Source of the DNA: Cladorrhinum sp. PSN259
Lineage: Eukaryota > Ascomycota > Sordariomycetes > Sordariales > Podosporaceae
Length of the DNA stretch: 64,000 bases
Direction of reading: 5' to 3'
Assembly: GCA_033725935.1 (NCBI GenBank)
Contig: MU867073.1
Coordinates: 372,001 to 436,000, forward strand
The first letter of the stretch is position 1, and every line of letters starts with the position of its first letter. The position numbers and the translations under genes are program-made. The notes under the pieces are model-generated. The model was not told the origin of the DNA and did not search any database. It saw nothing but the letters and a program-made list of their open reading frames with translations. Of the stretch, positions 1 through 11,274 are shown in pieces.

Positions 1-1248
1 GAAACCTTGGAAGCAAAGCTACCAGTGAGAAAAAAATGTCAACTCCCTGCAAGCAGTATCCCCAGATGAAAGAAGGAGATACGAATTGAGGGTGAAGAAA
101 GAGAAATGGACCAGCTCTCGTGCAGTCACGTCGAGCAATGATTGCGAGCTGAGCTGAAAGAGAAAAAGGGATGATGCTTCCCCCAAGGCAGTCGTGGCCT
201 TTTTTTCCCAGCCGAACGAGAGAGGACCTAGAGACCCGCTGCGGCTTGGCGCGACTCTTCCCCCCGAATCTCCCCCTGCTGTGAGCCTGTGGCTGCAGGG
301 ATGGTGCAACCAAATGGCCAAATCGGCAACCAGGCTGCGATATCCCGTTATACGAACCAATGGAACCACCCTCCCAGACTCGTCAAAGTTGTCACTTCAA
401 TCAATGCTAATGCCATCCCACCCGCCTGGTATGCTCGATGGCATATACGATCCATATATTACACTGAATATTAGTATCTAAAAATACATGTTCCAGAAAG
501 AAATATACATGTCTAGTCCCTCGGTCATATCTTGATGCCGTTAACCTACTTCTTCATCTGCCTCCTTTTTCTTTTTGTTCTTTCATTCTCCTATTGAAGT
601 TTCCAAGAAAACCCCGCTGCTGAACGGATCTGGCTCGTACAACCTCTACCTTTGTTATGCGCAACCTCACACACATCACACAGATCACCAATCCCACCTT
701 TATTGCCCCTTGCCTTGCGAGAAGCGGCTCATTACCTCCCTATCCTAATTTAATTTTTAGTCAAGCTAGTGAACAAACAGGCCTATTTTCCAATATCGTC
801 CGTCTTTCATCGTTGTCAGAGAATTACTGAAGCACAGCTTGTCTACTTACTCCCCTGACCAGACTGTCAGTCATAAGTCGATTTTTCGCTTTGACTTGAA
901 GCATCATGTTGTAACTGCATCCAAAAGACACTCTAAGTAGTACCCGCCGCTCTCTCGAGGCACACGTGCGGGTTGATGGTATATGGACCAGGTGTATAAT
1001 CATCAGACATAAAGGGGGTGCATGTGCTGGGCTTTGAAGACCCGAGTCTGTTGGTGCAGAACGCTTTGCTGCCACTCAAGCCTTACCATTTGAGGTACTT
1101 AATCTGCGAAATTTTACACCAAATAGCCCTCCGCATAAGTTCATATACTTGCCCTCTTGTGTGATACTTTACAATTGGTATACATTTACAGTTTCTCAAC
1201 ATACGCCAAAACCAAACATCTCGTTGACACCCGTCCAAATCAGGCCGT
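1..1248. other. Intergenic, no supported gene
   Basis: Open frames on both strands here are short, show no recognisable domain and have no convincing splice partners. The stretch lies downstream of the mL61 gene and probably holds its 3' region plus the flank of a gene beyond the left edge. Confidence 0.5.
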
Positions 1249-2082
1249 CTATAACGCGGCCTTGATGGCAGCAGCTTCTGACTGTGCCTGGGCCATGAGA
1301 GCCTTCTCTCTCTTCTCGTGCTCAGTCATCTTCCTCACACGCTCACTGTCGACCTTTCCTCTCTCCTCCAATTCCTCCATATCCCGCATCAAAGTCTCTT
1401 CTTGAGGAGTCGGCTTCACTGGTACGGCCCCGGTCTTAGCCAAGAAATCCTGCAAGATTATGTCGGACCTCTTGTGCTTCATATCAATGGTGACGACAAC
1501 CTCTCCCTCGGCGGGTGGGGGTGCCTTTGCGTCGCCCTCGGTCGATGAACTCGGCATTGCGCTATCGGGTTGTACGGTTGCGCCGGGCTCCCGGAAGTAA
1601 ATACTGAGCGTTGCTGGCCCGGTCTGGTTATGTGATCGGTTGACAATCATTGGAACAGCAGGGTTCCAGAACTTGAGTCGTGGAAGGTTCTCCCTCCAGA
1701 ATTTTCTGTCAAGCAGTTAGATATTGCTACTACTGTGGGTGTATAACATCTAGGGCGAATCGCACCTCGGCCCCATGTGTCCATCGTTCAACTTATGCGC
1801 AAAATCGAGATGTATCCTAGTCACCTCTGAAGGAAGAAGAGCCGCTCCTGGCCCATGCCTTACTCCCAAAAGCTGCGCACTAAGTTAGTCTCATAGTTCG
1901 TCATCGAGCATCTTCTCTTCGGAGTGATCCAAGTCGAATTGGGCGAAATAGGAGGGGTTCGGGTGGTTCGTTTCTTGTATACCTTCTACAAAACCCCATG
2001 AATTAGCACACAATTCCCTGCCATTTGGACCTCCTATACTTACCGCATTCAGCTTATTCATGCGCCGAATAACGCCAACCAT
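1249..2082 (-). CDS. MRP49: Mitochondrial large-subunit ribosomal protein mL61 (Mrp49)
   Basis: Three exons on the minus strand: 2082-2044, 1872-1766 and 1705-1249, giving 200 residues. The joins read MNKLNA|LLGVRHGPGAALLP and GHMGPR|KFWREN, continuing into LPRLKFWNPAVPMIVNR, which matches the thioredoxin-like L51/S25/CI-B8 fold shared by Mrp49 and complex I subunit B8. The C-terminal ~100 residues are a fungal extension, charged and Ala/Glu-rich, probably helical. The protein should act in the mitochondrial ribosome. Start: the ATG at 2082 is the only one giving the short N-terminal exon expected. Longer upstream frames are read-through. It diverges from GEP3, another mitochondrial translation gene, with ~400 bp between the starts. 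The family call is firm; exon 1 is the least certain part because it is only 13 codons. Confidence 0.88.
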
Positions 2083-2487
2083 TTTGAAGACTGGGGGAGC
2101 CGCTGGGCTCGAGAAAGAGAGACTGCAAAGTGGGTTGGGATGGTGCGTGTCGCGGGGCGCCGTTCCAGAATTACCTGCACACACAGCAGACCCGTAAATT
2201 TTCTGGAGCTTTGCCGGGCCAAGGCGGCTTCTTCCACGCCAGGAACTCACCGCTTTTGGATTGGTGGGGGTTCGTCAACGGCAGCCCAGGGTCAAGGGGC
2301 CTGTTTAAATGTGGGGAGGTGATCCCTGCCGCTGTCATAATCCCTGTCGAAGATTCTCTGACCCAAGAAATTTTGGATGCAAAGATGCAGATCTTCAAAT
2401 GCTCAGTTCTTTTTGGATTTTGTAGAAAAAAGTGCAGGAACAAGAGGGACCACCAACTTTGGGGGGAAACTTTGAATCTTTCTCGAC
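2083..2487. other. Divergent promoter between MRP49 and GEP3
   Basis: A 405-bp spacer separates two divergently read genes whose products both serve mitochondrial ribosomes. I see no named regulatory motif. Co-regulation is inference from layout only. Confidence 0.4.
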
Positions 2488-4701
2488 ATGCATATCTCCC
2501 CAAGTAGAACAGCTTGTTCAAGATGGCTCGGAAAAGTATTCAGTATTGAGCGCAACGCTTCCACATCTGCTTCTACGTCAGAGCTGCCACTTTATCTCTG
2601 TCCCGCATTTCGATCTCTGTCAGTTAACACCACAACCCGCCCGCAATATCGCCAACAAACGCCATTCCAGATCCGACAAATACGGAGACTACATACCCAA
2701 TTGCATGAACCAAAGACTAATACAACACCATCTCGAATAACTAAGCCCCCAGTCAGGACATTACCAGTGCAATGCCATGGCTGTGGAGCTCTGTCGCAGA
2801 CAACAACTCCAGGGGAAGCTGGCTACTACGATGTGTCGCGGAAGACGATCAGGCAATATCTAGGGCTGGAAGAGGAGGAAGTAAAACCACGAAGGGAAGA
2901 AGAGATTGTTGAAAAAGCTTTGGAAGGGATAGACCTTAAGGCGCTGGAGGAACAGGGAATCGACCTCTCGTCACTGCTACCGCAAAGGCCACCCAAGGCT
3001 GAAGCTACCACTTCGGCCGCCGACAAGACGCCTCTATGTGAGCGGTGTCATAACCTCGTCCACCACTCAACCGGACAGTCCATTTTCCACCCGACCCTTG
3101 AGTCCATCCAAGACACCATCCAAGACTCACCTTACAAGTACAACCACATCTACCACGTCCTCGACGCTGCCGACTTTCCCATGTCCCTCATCTCAGGACT
3201 TCACAGCCGCCTCGATGTCGCGCTTCGCTCGCAGAACCGTAGATCACGGCCAAGCAAGTATTATCACGGTCGAAAAACAGAGATGAGCTTCATTATCACC
3301 AGATCCGATCTTCTAGCACCAACCAAGGAGCAGGTGGACAGGTTGATGCCCTACGTCAAGGAAACGCTTCGAGAGGCATTAGGCAGGATTGGTGGACGAG
3401 TAAGACTTGGAAACGTGCGCTGTGTGAGTGCAAAGCGCCACTGGTGGACGAGCGAGCTTAAGGAGGAGATCTTTGAGCGTGGTGGTGCCGGGTGGATGGT
3501 CGGAAGGGTCAATGTCGGCAAGAGTCAGCTGTTTCATGCCGTGTTTCCCAAGGGCAGGATGGAAGAGCCAAAACCGAATCGCGACATCAAGATCGATGTG
3601 TTCTCCAAGATTGGCCGCCAACCCGAACCCATCGAAGACGCGGACGAGGACCCGTTTATCCCCGGCCTTACAGCCGATTCCGTTACCGATCTACTTCCTC
3701 CTCCTCAAGCTGAGACCCAGTATCCTGCCATGCCTCTCATCTCATCTCTTCCCGGAACTACAGCATCACCGATTCGTGTCCCTTATGGCGGCGGCAAGGG
3801 TGAGCTCATCGATCTTCCTGGCCTCTCCAGAGGTGACTTGGAATTGTATGTGCGCGAAGAGTGTAGGCAAGACTTAATCATGAAACACCGCATCATACCT
3901 GAGCAACAAGTGCTCAAGCCAGGCCAATCTCTTCTCTTGGGCGGATTCATTCGCATCACGCCTCGCAACGTTACTCCTGACCACGAACTCATCTTCCTGG
4001 CGTACGCTTTCACCCCAATCGATCCACATACATCATCCACCGATAAAGCCATAGCCGTCCAGACACAAGCCGAAGACGCTCCAAAAGTCAAGAACATTGC
4101 TCTACCAGGCGTAGGCAAGAAGATTGAACACGCGGGAGCATACCAGCTGCGCTACGACGTAACCAAGCAGCGCACAGGTCCCCTCACCTCGAAGGTGGCG
4201 GTCGGCCTCAAGGTCGACCAGTTACCTTATCGGGTCCTAGGTATCGACATCCTAATCGAGGGATGTGGGTGGGTCGAGCTTGCGGTTCAGGTGCGCACCA
4301 AGCAGCTATTTGGGCCCAAGGAACGGCCATCATCTTGCGAGAATCCCGATGCTCCCAGTAATCCTTTTGCCAACTTTGGTGTTCTGGACAAACTGGATTT
4401 GAGGCCTGGGCCTGTCAATGCGCGCAAGGAGAGCGATGCCGAGTGGGATTTTGACTACCAGGATGAACTTAATGCAGGCAAGACGAGAGACGAGCCTGAG
4501 CCGAATTGGCCCGTGATTGATGTGTACAGTCCCGAGGGCAAGTTTATTGGGTACCGGAAGCCGATGAATGGTTGGCTTTTGAATAAGCACAAGAAGGACA
4601 GATCAAAGAGGCCAAGGCGGAGTATGAAGGGCCAGAAGAAGTTGGAGAAGCAAAAGAAGAGGGCCGAGGTGGCGGGCGGTAGTGGATCTCCGAGTTTCTG
4701 A
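2488..4701 (+). CDS. GEP3: Circularly permuted mitochondrial GTPase, GEP3/MTG3 (YqeH family)
   Basis: A single exon of 737 residues. The first ~85 residues are rich in Arg, Ser and Thr with few acids, fitting a mitochondrial presequence. Zinc-ribbon-type cysteine pairs follow (CHGCG near residue 95, CERCHNL near 183). The GTPase motifs come in permuted order: the G4-like TRSDLL near 271, then G1 GRVNVGKS near 338-345, G2 PGTT before residue 430, and G3 DLPG near 441. This order is the hallmark of YqeH-type GTPases. The yeast family member supports maturation of the small mitochondrial ribosomal subunit. The C-terminus ends in a long basic Lys/Arg tail, compatible with rRNA binding. The G4 position reads TRSD rather than NKxD. 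The start is the first in-frame ATG. Confidence 0.9.
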   Translation: MHISPSRTACSRWLGKVFSIERNASTSASTSELPLYLCPAFRSLSVNTTTRPQYRQQTPFQIRQIRRLHTQLHEPKTNTTPSRITKPPVRTLPVQCHGCGALSQTTTPGEAGYYDVSRKTIRQYLGLEEEEVKPRREEEIVEKALEGIDLKALEEQGIDLSSLLPQRPPKAEATTSAADKTPLCERCHNLVHHSTGQSIFHPTLESIQDTIQDSPYKYNHIYHVLDAADFPMSLISGLHSRLDVALRSQNRRSRPSKYYHGRKTEMSFIITRSDLLAPTKEQVDRLMPYVKETLREALGRIGGRVRLGNVRCVSAKRHWWTSELKEEIFERGGAGWMVGRVNVGKSQLFHAVFPKGRMEEPKPNRDIKIDVFSKIGRQPEPIEDADEDPFIPGLTADSVTDLLPPPQAETQYPAMPLISSLPGTTASPIRVPYGGGKGELIDLPGLSRGDLELYVREECRQDLIMKHRIIPEQQVLKPGQSLLLGGFIRITPRNVTPDHELIFLAYAFTPIDPHTSSTDKAIAVQTQAEDAPKVKNIALPGVGKKIEHAGAYQLRYDVTKQRTGPLTSKVAVGLKVDQLPYRVLGIDILIEGCGWVELAVQVRTKQLFGPKERPSSCENPDAPSNPFANFGVLDKLDLRPGPVNARKESDAEWDFDYQDELNAGKTRDEPEPNWPVIDVYSPEGKFIGYRKPMNGWLLNKHKKDRSKRPRRSMKGQKKLEKQKKRAEVAGGSGSPSF

Positions 4702-5110
4702 GGATATATTTACGAGAGCTAGTTCTGGATACAGATGCTTGTAAGATGGCGACAATGTTGTATTCATAGTGTACATATCAATCATAACAGACCAGGTACA
4801 AGCAATGTATGACCAAACCAATCGTATATCCATACACACACACACATACAGCCGCACGCTTTGTTTACTTTGTCTTTGGTGTAAAAAACTATCCCCTCAA
4901 AAATGTGAAAAGTTGAAAGTTGCTTTTAAACAACAAATACACCACGTGTACCTTTTTTGTAACCCCGGGCTATACTATATATACATGAATACATGCCAGA
5001 TAGAAACCACACATCATACACTATTCCCCCCAAACCTCCTTTTTCCCACTCTACCCGTTTTATATACAGCCCCGCATTTCCAACAAGAGCCAGCGGACTG
5101 ATGATCCCTT
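4702..5110. other. Convergent 3' region, GEP3 and COX11
   Basis: About 400 bp between two convergent stop codons. It is AT-rich with CA-rich short runs (cacacacaca near 4840). Probably 3' untranslated sequence of both genes; no gene seen. Confidence 0.5.
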
Positions 5111-6161
5111 TTAACTAACATCCGGCAGTCCCCCGGGAATACTAACCCTTCCGTTCCCATCATACCTGGCCTTGAAAAACGTATAATTCAACGTAACAGT
5201 CTCGATCCCTCTCATGTTTAAGTCCTTCAAAAGATCCGGATCCAGATAGAAAAACACGGGCATGTCAACCGTCTCCCCGGCCTGCAACCTCTGCTCCTCG
5301 AAACAGAAACACTGAATCTTGCTGAAGTAGGGGGCCACCTGCGCGGGCGTGACGCTGTAGGTCGCCACGCCTATGATGTCCTTGTCTGACTTGTTGGTCG
5401 CCGTGTAAAAGGCGAGCGCGGTTTCGCCGGGAAGCACCCTGACTTCCCGCTGCTGGGGTGTGAACTTCCACGGTAGGAGGTCGGAGACTGAAGCAGAAAA
5501 GGTGACACGGATCCGTTTCGCGTCCGTTACCGGTTCCAACCTGGCTGCTAGGTCCAAATCCGGGTCGCCCGTGGAGGGAGAGGAGACTGAGGAGCCGCCG
5601 TGCGCGCGGACCGGTTGGCCGCCCCAGCCTGTTGTTTGGCAAATCTGTTTTTGAGAGGTAAGAAAAAAATGTGTTAGGAAGGGGAGCAAGGCAAGTTTTT
5701 AAAGAGTTAAAGGAAAAGAAAGAGAAAGAAATAAAAAGGGGGGGAGAGGGGGTTAGGTGGATATGCAAATTTACCATCTTATACATCGGTACGCTGCCGT
5801 AGCTGAAGGCAACGGTTCCGAGAATGATACTGATCGTGTAGTAACTATTATGAACCCCAAGATTAACATTACAACTCTCCCCCCTTTCTAGAGCTGTTGA
5901 AACACCATACGCAGTCGACCGATTCCTCCTCTTGTAAACCTCATTCATCTTATCCATCCCAGGTACCGCGCGCGCTTGCGACCTCTGCTGCTGTCTCTTC
6001 GGCGCACTCTCGGAAAGGAATCGTCGTTGTGTTCGTTGCGCACCATTTCGAAAGCTCGCCCGTGCTCCATTGCTGCTGCTGTTACGACAGAAGAGACATG
6101 ACCAGCTACTATTCGAAGCCTCGGCGGCTATTTGCCGACCAAGCCGTGGTATTGAGTTCAT
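5111..6161 (-). CDS. COX11: Cytochrome c oxidase copper chaperone Cox11
   Basis: Three minus-strand exons, 6161-5911, 5844-5775 and 5644-5111, give 284 residues. Joins read RNRSTA|YYTISIILG and SVPMYKM|ICQTTGWGG, the invariant Cox11 core. Residues 1-80 form a basic mitochondrial presequence, about 86-104 are a single membrane span, and the rest is the intermembrane-space CtaG/Cox11 beta domain. The copper-binding CFCF motif is at residues 219-222. Cox11 delivers copper to the CuB site of Cox1. An in-frame ATG pair lies upstream at 6227/6224, adding 22 residues; I chose 6161 because what follows (MNSIPRLGRQ) already looks like a presequence. An insertion rich in Gly, Ser and Asp after GWGGQPVR is a common fungal variation. 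Confidence 0.93.
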
Positions 6162-6629
6162 CGTTATTGTGGTTGTTCCTGTTGTCCTGACACTGACCCG
6201 AAATTTGGCGGGGGAACCCAGCATCATGGGCTGATATTATTCACTGAACTCAATTGGCAGGGTCTCCCAAAATTGTTTTGGAGCTTGAGCTGTTGGCAAC
6301 TGCCGACGGCTGCCACTCAACAGCTTATAAGCTAGACTATGACCCCGTTCTCTTTTTACTTGCTCCATGGTTCATTACCTACAGATTACCAAAAAGAATT
6401 TTAATGAGGAAGAGGTGACATGTAAAATAAATATCATAATCGTATTGTTCATAATTGTTGCTACTGCGAAGTCTCATACTCGTTTCAGTCTATACCAATT
6501 TCCCATGTGTCCCAATCATATATCATCCTAAAAAGCCAATTCCAAACGCCATGCTTTGCGTTGCTGGGTATCCATTCTGCCTTTTCTGTTCTATTTTTTC
6601 CTCCATTGAATCCCTCTATCCCAAAAGAA
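6162..6629. other. Spacer between COX11 start and FAD enzyme stop
   Basis: About 470 bp between two genes read in the same (minus) direction. It must hold the COX11 promoter and the upstream gene's 3' end. No coding signal or named motif recognised. Confidence 0.45.
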
Positions 6630-8296
6630 TCACAAAGTTTTCTCATGAAACTTGACCCTACTGTGAGACCTTGGTGTGGCGGTCCCATTCACCCTCGCCC
6701 GCGTCCTTGATGCCGCCAGCCGCCGCGTCTTGGTCAAACCCCAAACCAGCCGATCAAAGACAGCAATAAAAAGTACCTGAATAAGAAAGATCCAGAACCT
6801 CAAGTACCTGTCCATAAAGCTCAGTTTCGGCTTTCGTCCCCTATTGTACGTCGAGTCCTTGATTTCGAAGGGAATATTCGCCCCAAGATGTTCGACAGCC
6901 GCTTGCAACCCGCTGGTGAAGGCGTCTTCATGGAAACCGTGCTTCGTCCATCCTCCAGCGTAGCTGATTCCACGTTTGTTCTGGATTTCGGGCAAACGTT
7001 CCTGTGCCTGGATGGCCGCTGCCGTGTACATGGCGTGTCGGTATCTGAACCGGCCCTGGACTGTTTTCGGGTTTGGTTCGTGCAAGGGGTTGAGTGTGAC
7101 CAGGACATGACCAAAAGCTTCCCTCGGAATATCCTGTAGAATGTTCATATTGTACGTCAAGCTGACTTGATCGACATTCCCTGTGCTGCCGACCGCCGAT
7201 TTCTTGGTCAGGGAATTCCAGGCCGACCAAGCCTTCCTCGACTCGGGCATCAAAGACGTATCTGAATGCAGGACAACCTCATTCTCAGATGTCTGAAAGT
7301 TTTCCAAGACCATCTTCTCAAGGTCAGTTGCCGAGTTTCGGATAATCGAATATGCTTGGTCGCCATGGGTTGCCAAGATGACATGATCGAACACGTCGGA
7401 CTGGCCGCCTTCCGTGTGGATACGGACTCGACCGTCCTTCTCATTTGTAATCGCCGTCACCCTAGTCTTGAGACGGAGATGGTTTGCGGGGAAGCCCTTC
7501 ATAACTGTGTCGATGTATGTCTTTGAGCCTGTTGCGACGGTATACCATGTCGGCCGTTTGGCAAAGATGGACAGAAGGTGGTGGTTCCATCTTTGAGGTG
7601 TCAGCGTTGAGCAGAAATTGTGATTGAAGAAGGAACACTTACAAAAACCTGATCAAAGTGACAGCTGGAAACTCGAGGACGCCCTTGTCTGGCGCTGCAC
7701 TCCAGACAGACCCGGTCATGGGGATGAGGTAGTCATCCCGGAAAACGTTCGAGTAGCCTTCCCGATCAAGGTACTCTCCTAAGGTCTCCTGGGTTGGGTT
7801 ATCCGCCCTGAGAACATCGACGGCGTACTGGTTGAATCGAACAATGTCAAATAGCATGCGCCACATCTTTGGAGACAGCAGATTTCCCCGTTGACAGAAT
7901 AAGGTGTCGAAGCTCGCGCCTGCCCACTCAAACAAGCCTTGGTCCCTGGATACCGAAAACGACATCTTGGTGGGAACCGTCTCAACACGGATCCTCTTGA
8001 GGAAGTTCATGAAATTTGCTGGCATGCAGTGTCATTATACGCAAATCTTCTCAGCGCAGAGGGGAGCACATACGGTACGTCACTTCATTCATCACAATGA
8101 AGCCAGTGTCAACCAAGGTCTTGTACTTGCCCTTGGCAAACTCCACTGTGTTGGTATGACCTCCAAGCCGGTCACCGGCATCGAAAAGGTAGACATCATG
8201 AGGACTGCGGTTGAGGGCCCAGAGAGCACCAAGCCCGGCACTTCCACCGCCCACAACAGCAACCTTCTTCCTCGGGTAGTACGGTCGGTTGATCAT
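6630..8296 (-). CDS. FAD-dependent amine-oxidase-like oxidoreductase (COG2907 type)
   Basis: Three minus-strand exons: 8296-8074, 8018-7643 and 7590-6630 (519 residues). Joins read NEVTY|PNFMNFLK and LIRF|LWNHHLL. The N-terminus carries a Rossmann FAD-binding motif GGGSAG at residues 16-21, an acidic residue ending beta-2 (LFDAGDRLGGH) and an RLGGH loop, as in flavin amine oxidases and phytoene-desaturase relatives. Near the C-terminus GISYAGGWTKHGFHEDA resembles the second FAD-contacting motif. A hydrophobic helix (YLRFWIFLIQVLFIAVF, about 463-480) followed by an Arg-rich tail suggests C-terminal membrane anchoring. The bacterial family is often linked to cyclopropane fatty-acid synthases; no such partner lies here. 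The substrate cannot be named from sequence. Confidence 0.85.
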
Positions 8297-9388
8297 GAGT
8301 AAAGACGGAGTTGTTTAGTAAATGGCTGAAAAAGAATGAAGAGTTGGGATGAACGGGGAGCATCCACTGTGCTAACTAAAGCATGCAAAGAATGTTCTGC
8401 AGGAGCAACACCACACTGCAAAGAGTGGCGGGGTAATTGATCCATTATATGGTCGACTGGTGATGTGAGTGGTTTTGCTCGAGAAGAGGGCGGCTCACGG
8501 CAGCTGAGCAACTCCTGGGCGTCGAATGGGAAGCCCTGGAGGCAGGTGCAACATGCATTAGCATGGGTGGGATGCTGGCAGCATTCGCATCCACTCAAAA
8601 CGGCAGAAAGCAACACCGAAGTGCATGCAGCATTTCTCGCGCCTGACGATGCAGTAGTCGACCTAATATCTCAAGATCTGACCAGTGATAGCTCTCAATC
8701 CGTGTATCAAGCGTGGAGACTCGGTTCCGCTCCGAGGTTGCATGGGTTCTTGTTGCCTCTTGATGCTCCATTTTTGATTACGTGCGTTGATTCTTCAAAT
8801 CTCTTCAATTTGGCTCCAAAACGCTTTTCAGAGAGGCATGGCAGGGTGGCAAGGTGCTCCCAAAATGGGCAGGTGCATGGATCCAATCGTACCTTACGTT
8901 AGCTCTGCTTGAAATGTCTCCGTTAATTCCATACAGTCGGACGAGGCGGTGACAGGAATTGCATGTGAGGTGGAGCTGTTCAAGCTGCAGCTTCTTCCAG
9001 TTGGATTTGCAGCTGACGATGACTCAAAAAGAGAATCCGGACTTTTTGTGCATCCTGCAACCCAAGATCTGCTAGGTTTTGGTGAGAGTAATTGATGCCC
9101 AAGAGTATCTAGGGATGATTACGTAGGCCCGGAGACGCTTACGCTGTTCAAGAGATAAACCTGCTGATGAAAAGGCGAGGCGAGCGTTGGTTTTGATGTC
9201 GTCCAATTGCAAACATCCATCGACCCGATTGATTGGACAGGGTAACCAAGCCCATTACCTCCTTTCCAAGTTTAACTGCCATTTTATGCACAGATTACGA
9301 TCGGGCACCAGCCAGACCATCCTCACCCGTAGCGACATAGCTTTTGCCAACTTGCGCGAGGGGGAACGCGCTGTCGAAGAAATCGCTT
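8297..9388. other. Intergenic, no supported gene
   Basis: Upstream flank of the FAD enzyme. Open frames exist on both strands but none shows a domain or credible splicing. Confidence 0.45.
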
Positions 9389-9580
9389 GTGCATAATCGG
9401 GATATCCACCAGGCGTGAAAAGAAGATAAGAACGACTCCAGCTTATAGTTTACTCCTGTTTACTCCTTTTAGTGCATGTCTAGCTATTTTTCATGCCTTC
9501 TTGAATAATTTACGTGTGTTTTGCTACTGTTGAGGCATTCTCGACTTCTTTTTACGCCTGCTGGATATCCCGATCTGCAC
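9389..9580. mobile_element. MITE-like element with ~36-bp terminal inverted repeats
   Basis: The left end (9389-9425, beginning GTGCATAATCGGGATATCC) is the imperfect reverse complement of the right end (9545-9580, ending GGATATCCCGATCTGCAC). The arms match over about 36 bp with a few mismatches and flank ~120 bp of AT-rich, non-coding DNA. This is the shape of a non-autonomous DNA transposon. A target-site duplication is not clear because the GTGCA/TGCAC at the tips is itself part of the palindrome. Sequence related to the right arm and its outer flank recurs near 48051-48100. Confidence 0.6.
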
Positions 9581-9853
9581 AAATACGGAGTAGTGGAATT
9601 CCTTCCGCCACGTGGTGAGGTGGCTAGTCTCGGACCTCCTGCGCGACATCGTTTAGGACAACCTCCAATACTGCGGGGTGTGCGGCGGTCCACACGTTAA
9701 AGAACCGTAAAAGTAGGTTGTCATTCTTATTTGGATGCTCACCAAATTGGGTTGGTAATAAGGAGCCGACGGGAATGAAACCTAAAACGGTTCGTGTCGA
9801 AAACGAACCTGCCACCTCTCTCACCGCAAGCAGTCTGCTTCAACTCAACATCT

Positions 9854-10177
9854 TCATTCTCCCACTCGGTCGGTGAGACATTTGACGATTTCGAACTGAG
9901 TGCTGAGCATCGTGACTCTGACGGTGTTATCCATTGTATCCATTCGCTTTGTCATGTTGTCTGCGGTGTTTTCTACCTGGTTTTGATCCTCACAATATCT
10001 TCTCGCTGCTTTTCGAGACTCTGTGCCATGCTGCTAAGCCAACCCATGAGCTCATTCATTCAGGCTGCCGTCCATGATTGTCAAAATCTAGCAGGTATTG
10101 CTATCTCGGGGTTTAAAACCTCGCGTATATTCTTGGGATTGCTGGAAGCTGCTCGGGATGGACTCGGAGGAAGCCAT
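9854..10177 (-). pseudogene. Decayed coiled-coil ORF
   Basis: Three minus-strand pieces in different frames read like one broken protein. Piece one runs from ATG 10177 (MASSESIPSSFQQSQEYTRG) to a stop at 10088. Piece two starts at 10059 (MNELMGWLSSMAQSLEKQRE) and stops at 9973. Piece three, shifted by one base from 9976, runs VENTADNMTKRMDTMDN... to the stop at 9854. Pieces two and three have a heptad-like, helical composition. No splice sites would join the pieces cleanly, so frameshifts are the simpler reading. Function unknown; it could also be chance. Confidence 0.35.
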
Positions 10178-11222
10178 AGTTGACAGCTGGTGATAGGCGT
10201 GATGGTGGATTTGTGAGCGGTTTAGTTGAAGACTGCTTGGGTTTATAAGGACTGCAGGCAAATGTCGCCGCTCATGACCGTTAGACGCGGGCAAAAATAT
10301 CATCATTGGAGATGTCGTAAGCCTTGATTTAATCTAGCTGCACAAAGAAGTAATAACTAGACTAGGGGCTCGTATTATTACACTCAACACTGTAACCACT
10401 ATTCGCTTGCCCAAAGCGGTCGACATGCAGGTATACGGCCTCTGGACAGTATTGATACTGGCAAGTCGATCGTACAATTTCCAGCAACACTCTATAGGTT
10501 TACGAAGTTAGATTGCAAGTTTTGCTTCGTTGCCATCTATGACATTTGCACTATCGAGTTGCCAACAGTAAATACTTTGAAGACGAGAATTAAGGAATTG
10601 CGTAAGAACTTGAAGTATCCTCATGGATGAGGCTGAATGTCGAGCGGTTATCGAGCAGTTGGCAATGTGATAAGTTTAGTTGGTGGTCAGTGCAGTCTGT
10701 ACTTGGGCTTGCATTTTGTTTTATAGCTCTTTAGTAGCGTGATGGTTTGGTTGGTGGTTGGTATGTTCTTAACTTGAGGTGGTGTTTTGTTTTTATAGGA
10801 TTAACGAGCGAATGAATTGGGTTATTCGATGGAGATAGCAGCTGCAATTATGAGTTGAGGACTCGGGCAGTGTGTTTCGTGTGTTCATCTTTGTTTAATA
10901 AACTTATGCTTGTGCCTTACGAACGCAGTATTGCCAGTTGGGGATGAACTCAATGTTGGATGAACAGCAGGCAATGATGAGTGAGGGTCGGGTGTAAGTA
11001 GTCATTTATACTCTCGAGCGAGAGCCATAAGATGCAGCTACAAAGCTACAGAATTCCCCAGTTCCCCGGCCCATGGGTTCCTCGTCAACGGACGTCATAT
11101 ATGAACGAGGAGATCGGCCAGAGGCCACACAGAGAAGCAGCGGCCATATGTATCATCCAGCAGGCCACAAAATGGCAAACGGGACATCCTTAAATGCATA
11201 CAAAGACAATCATCACGTATCA

Positions 11223-11274
11223 CACGAGAGTCCACAGAAATATGTAAACACGAGAGTCCACAAGAAATATGTAA
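11223..11274. repeat. 26-bp direct repeat, two copies
   Basis: Two adjacent copies of a unit beginning CACGAGAGTCCACA and ending in AATATGTAA, at 11223-11248 and 11249-11274. They differ by a single-base length shift inside the unit. Confidence 0.8.

Noticed and set aside
6162..6227. Longer COX11 start at 6227
   Set aside because: Possible, but the 22 added residues are not needed for targeting; the ATG at 6161 begins a standard presequence.
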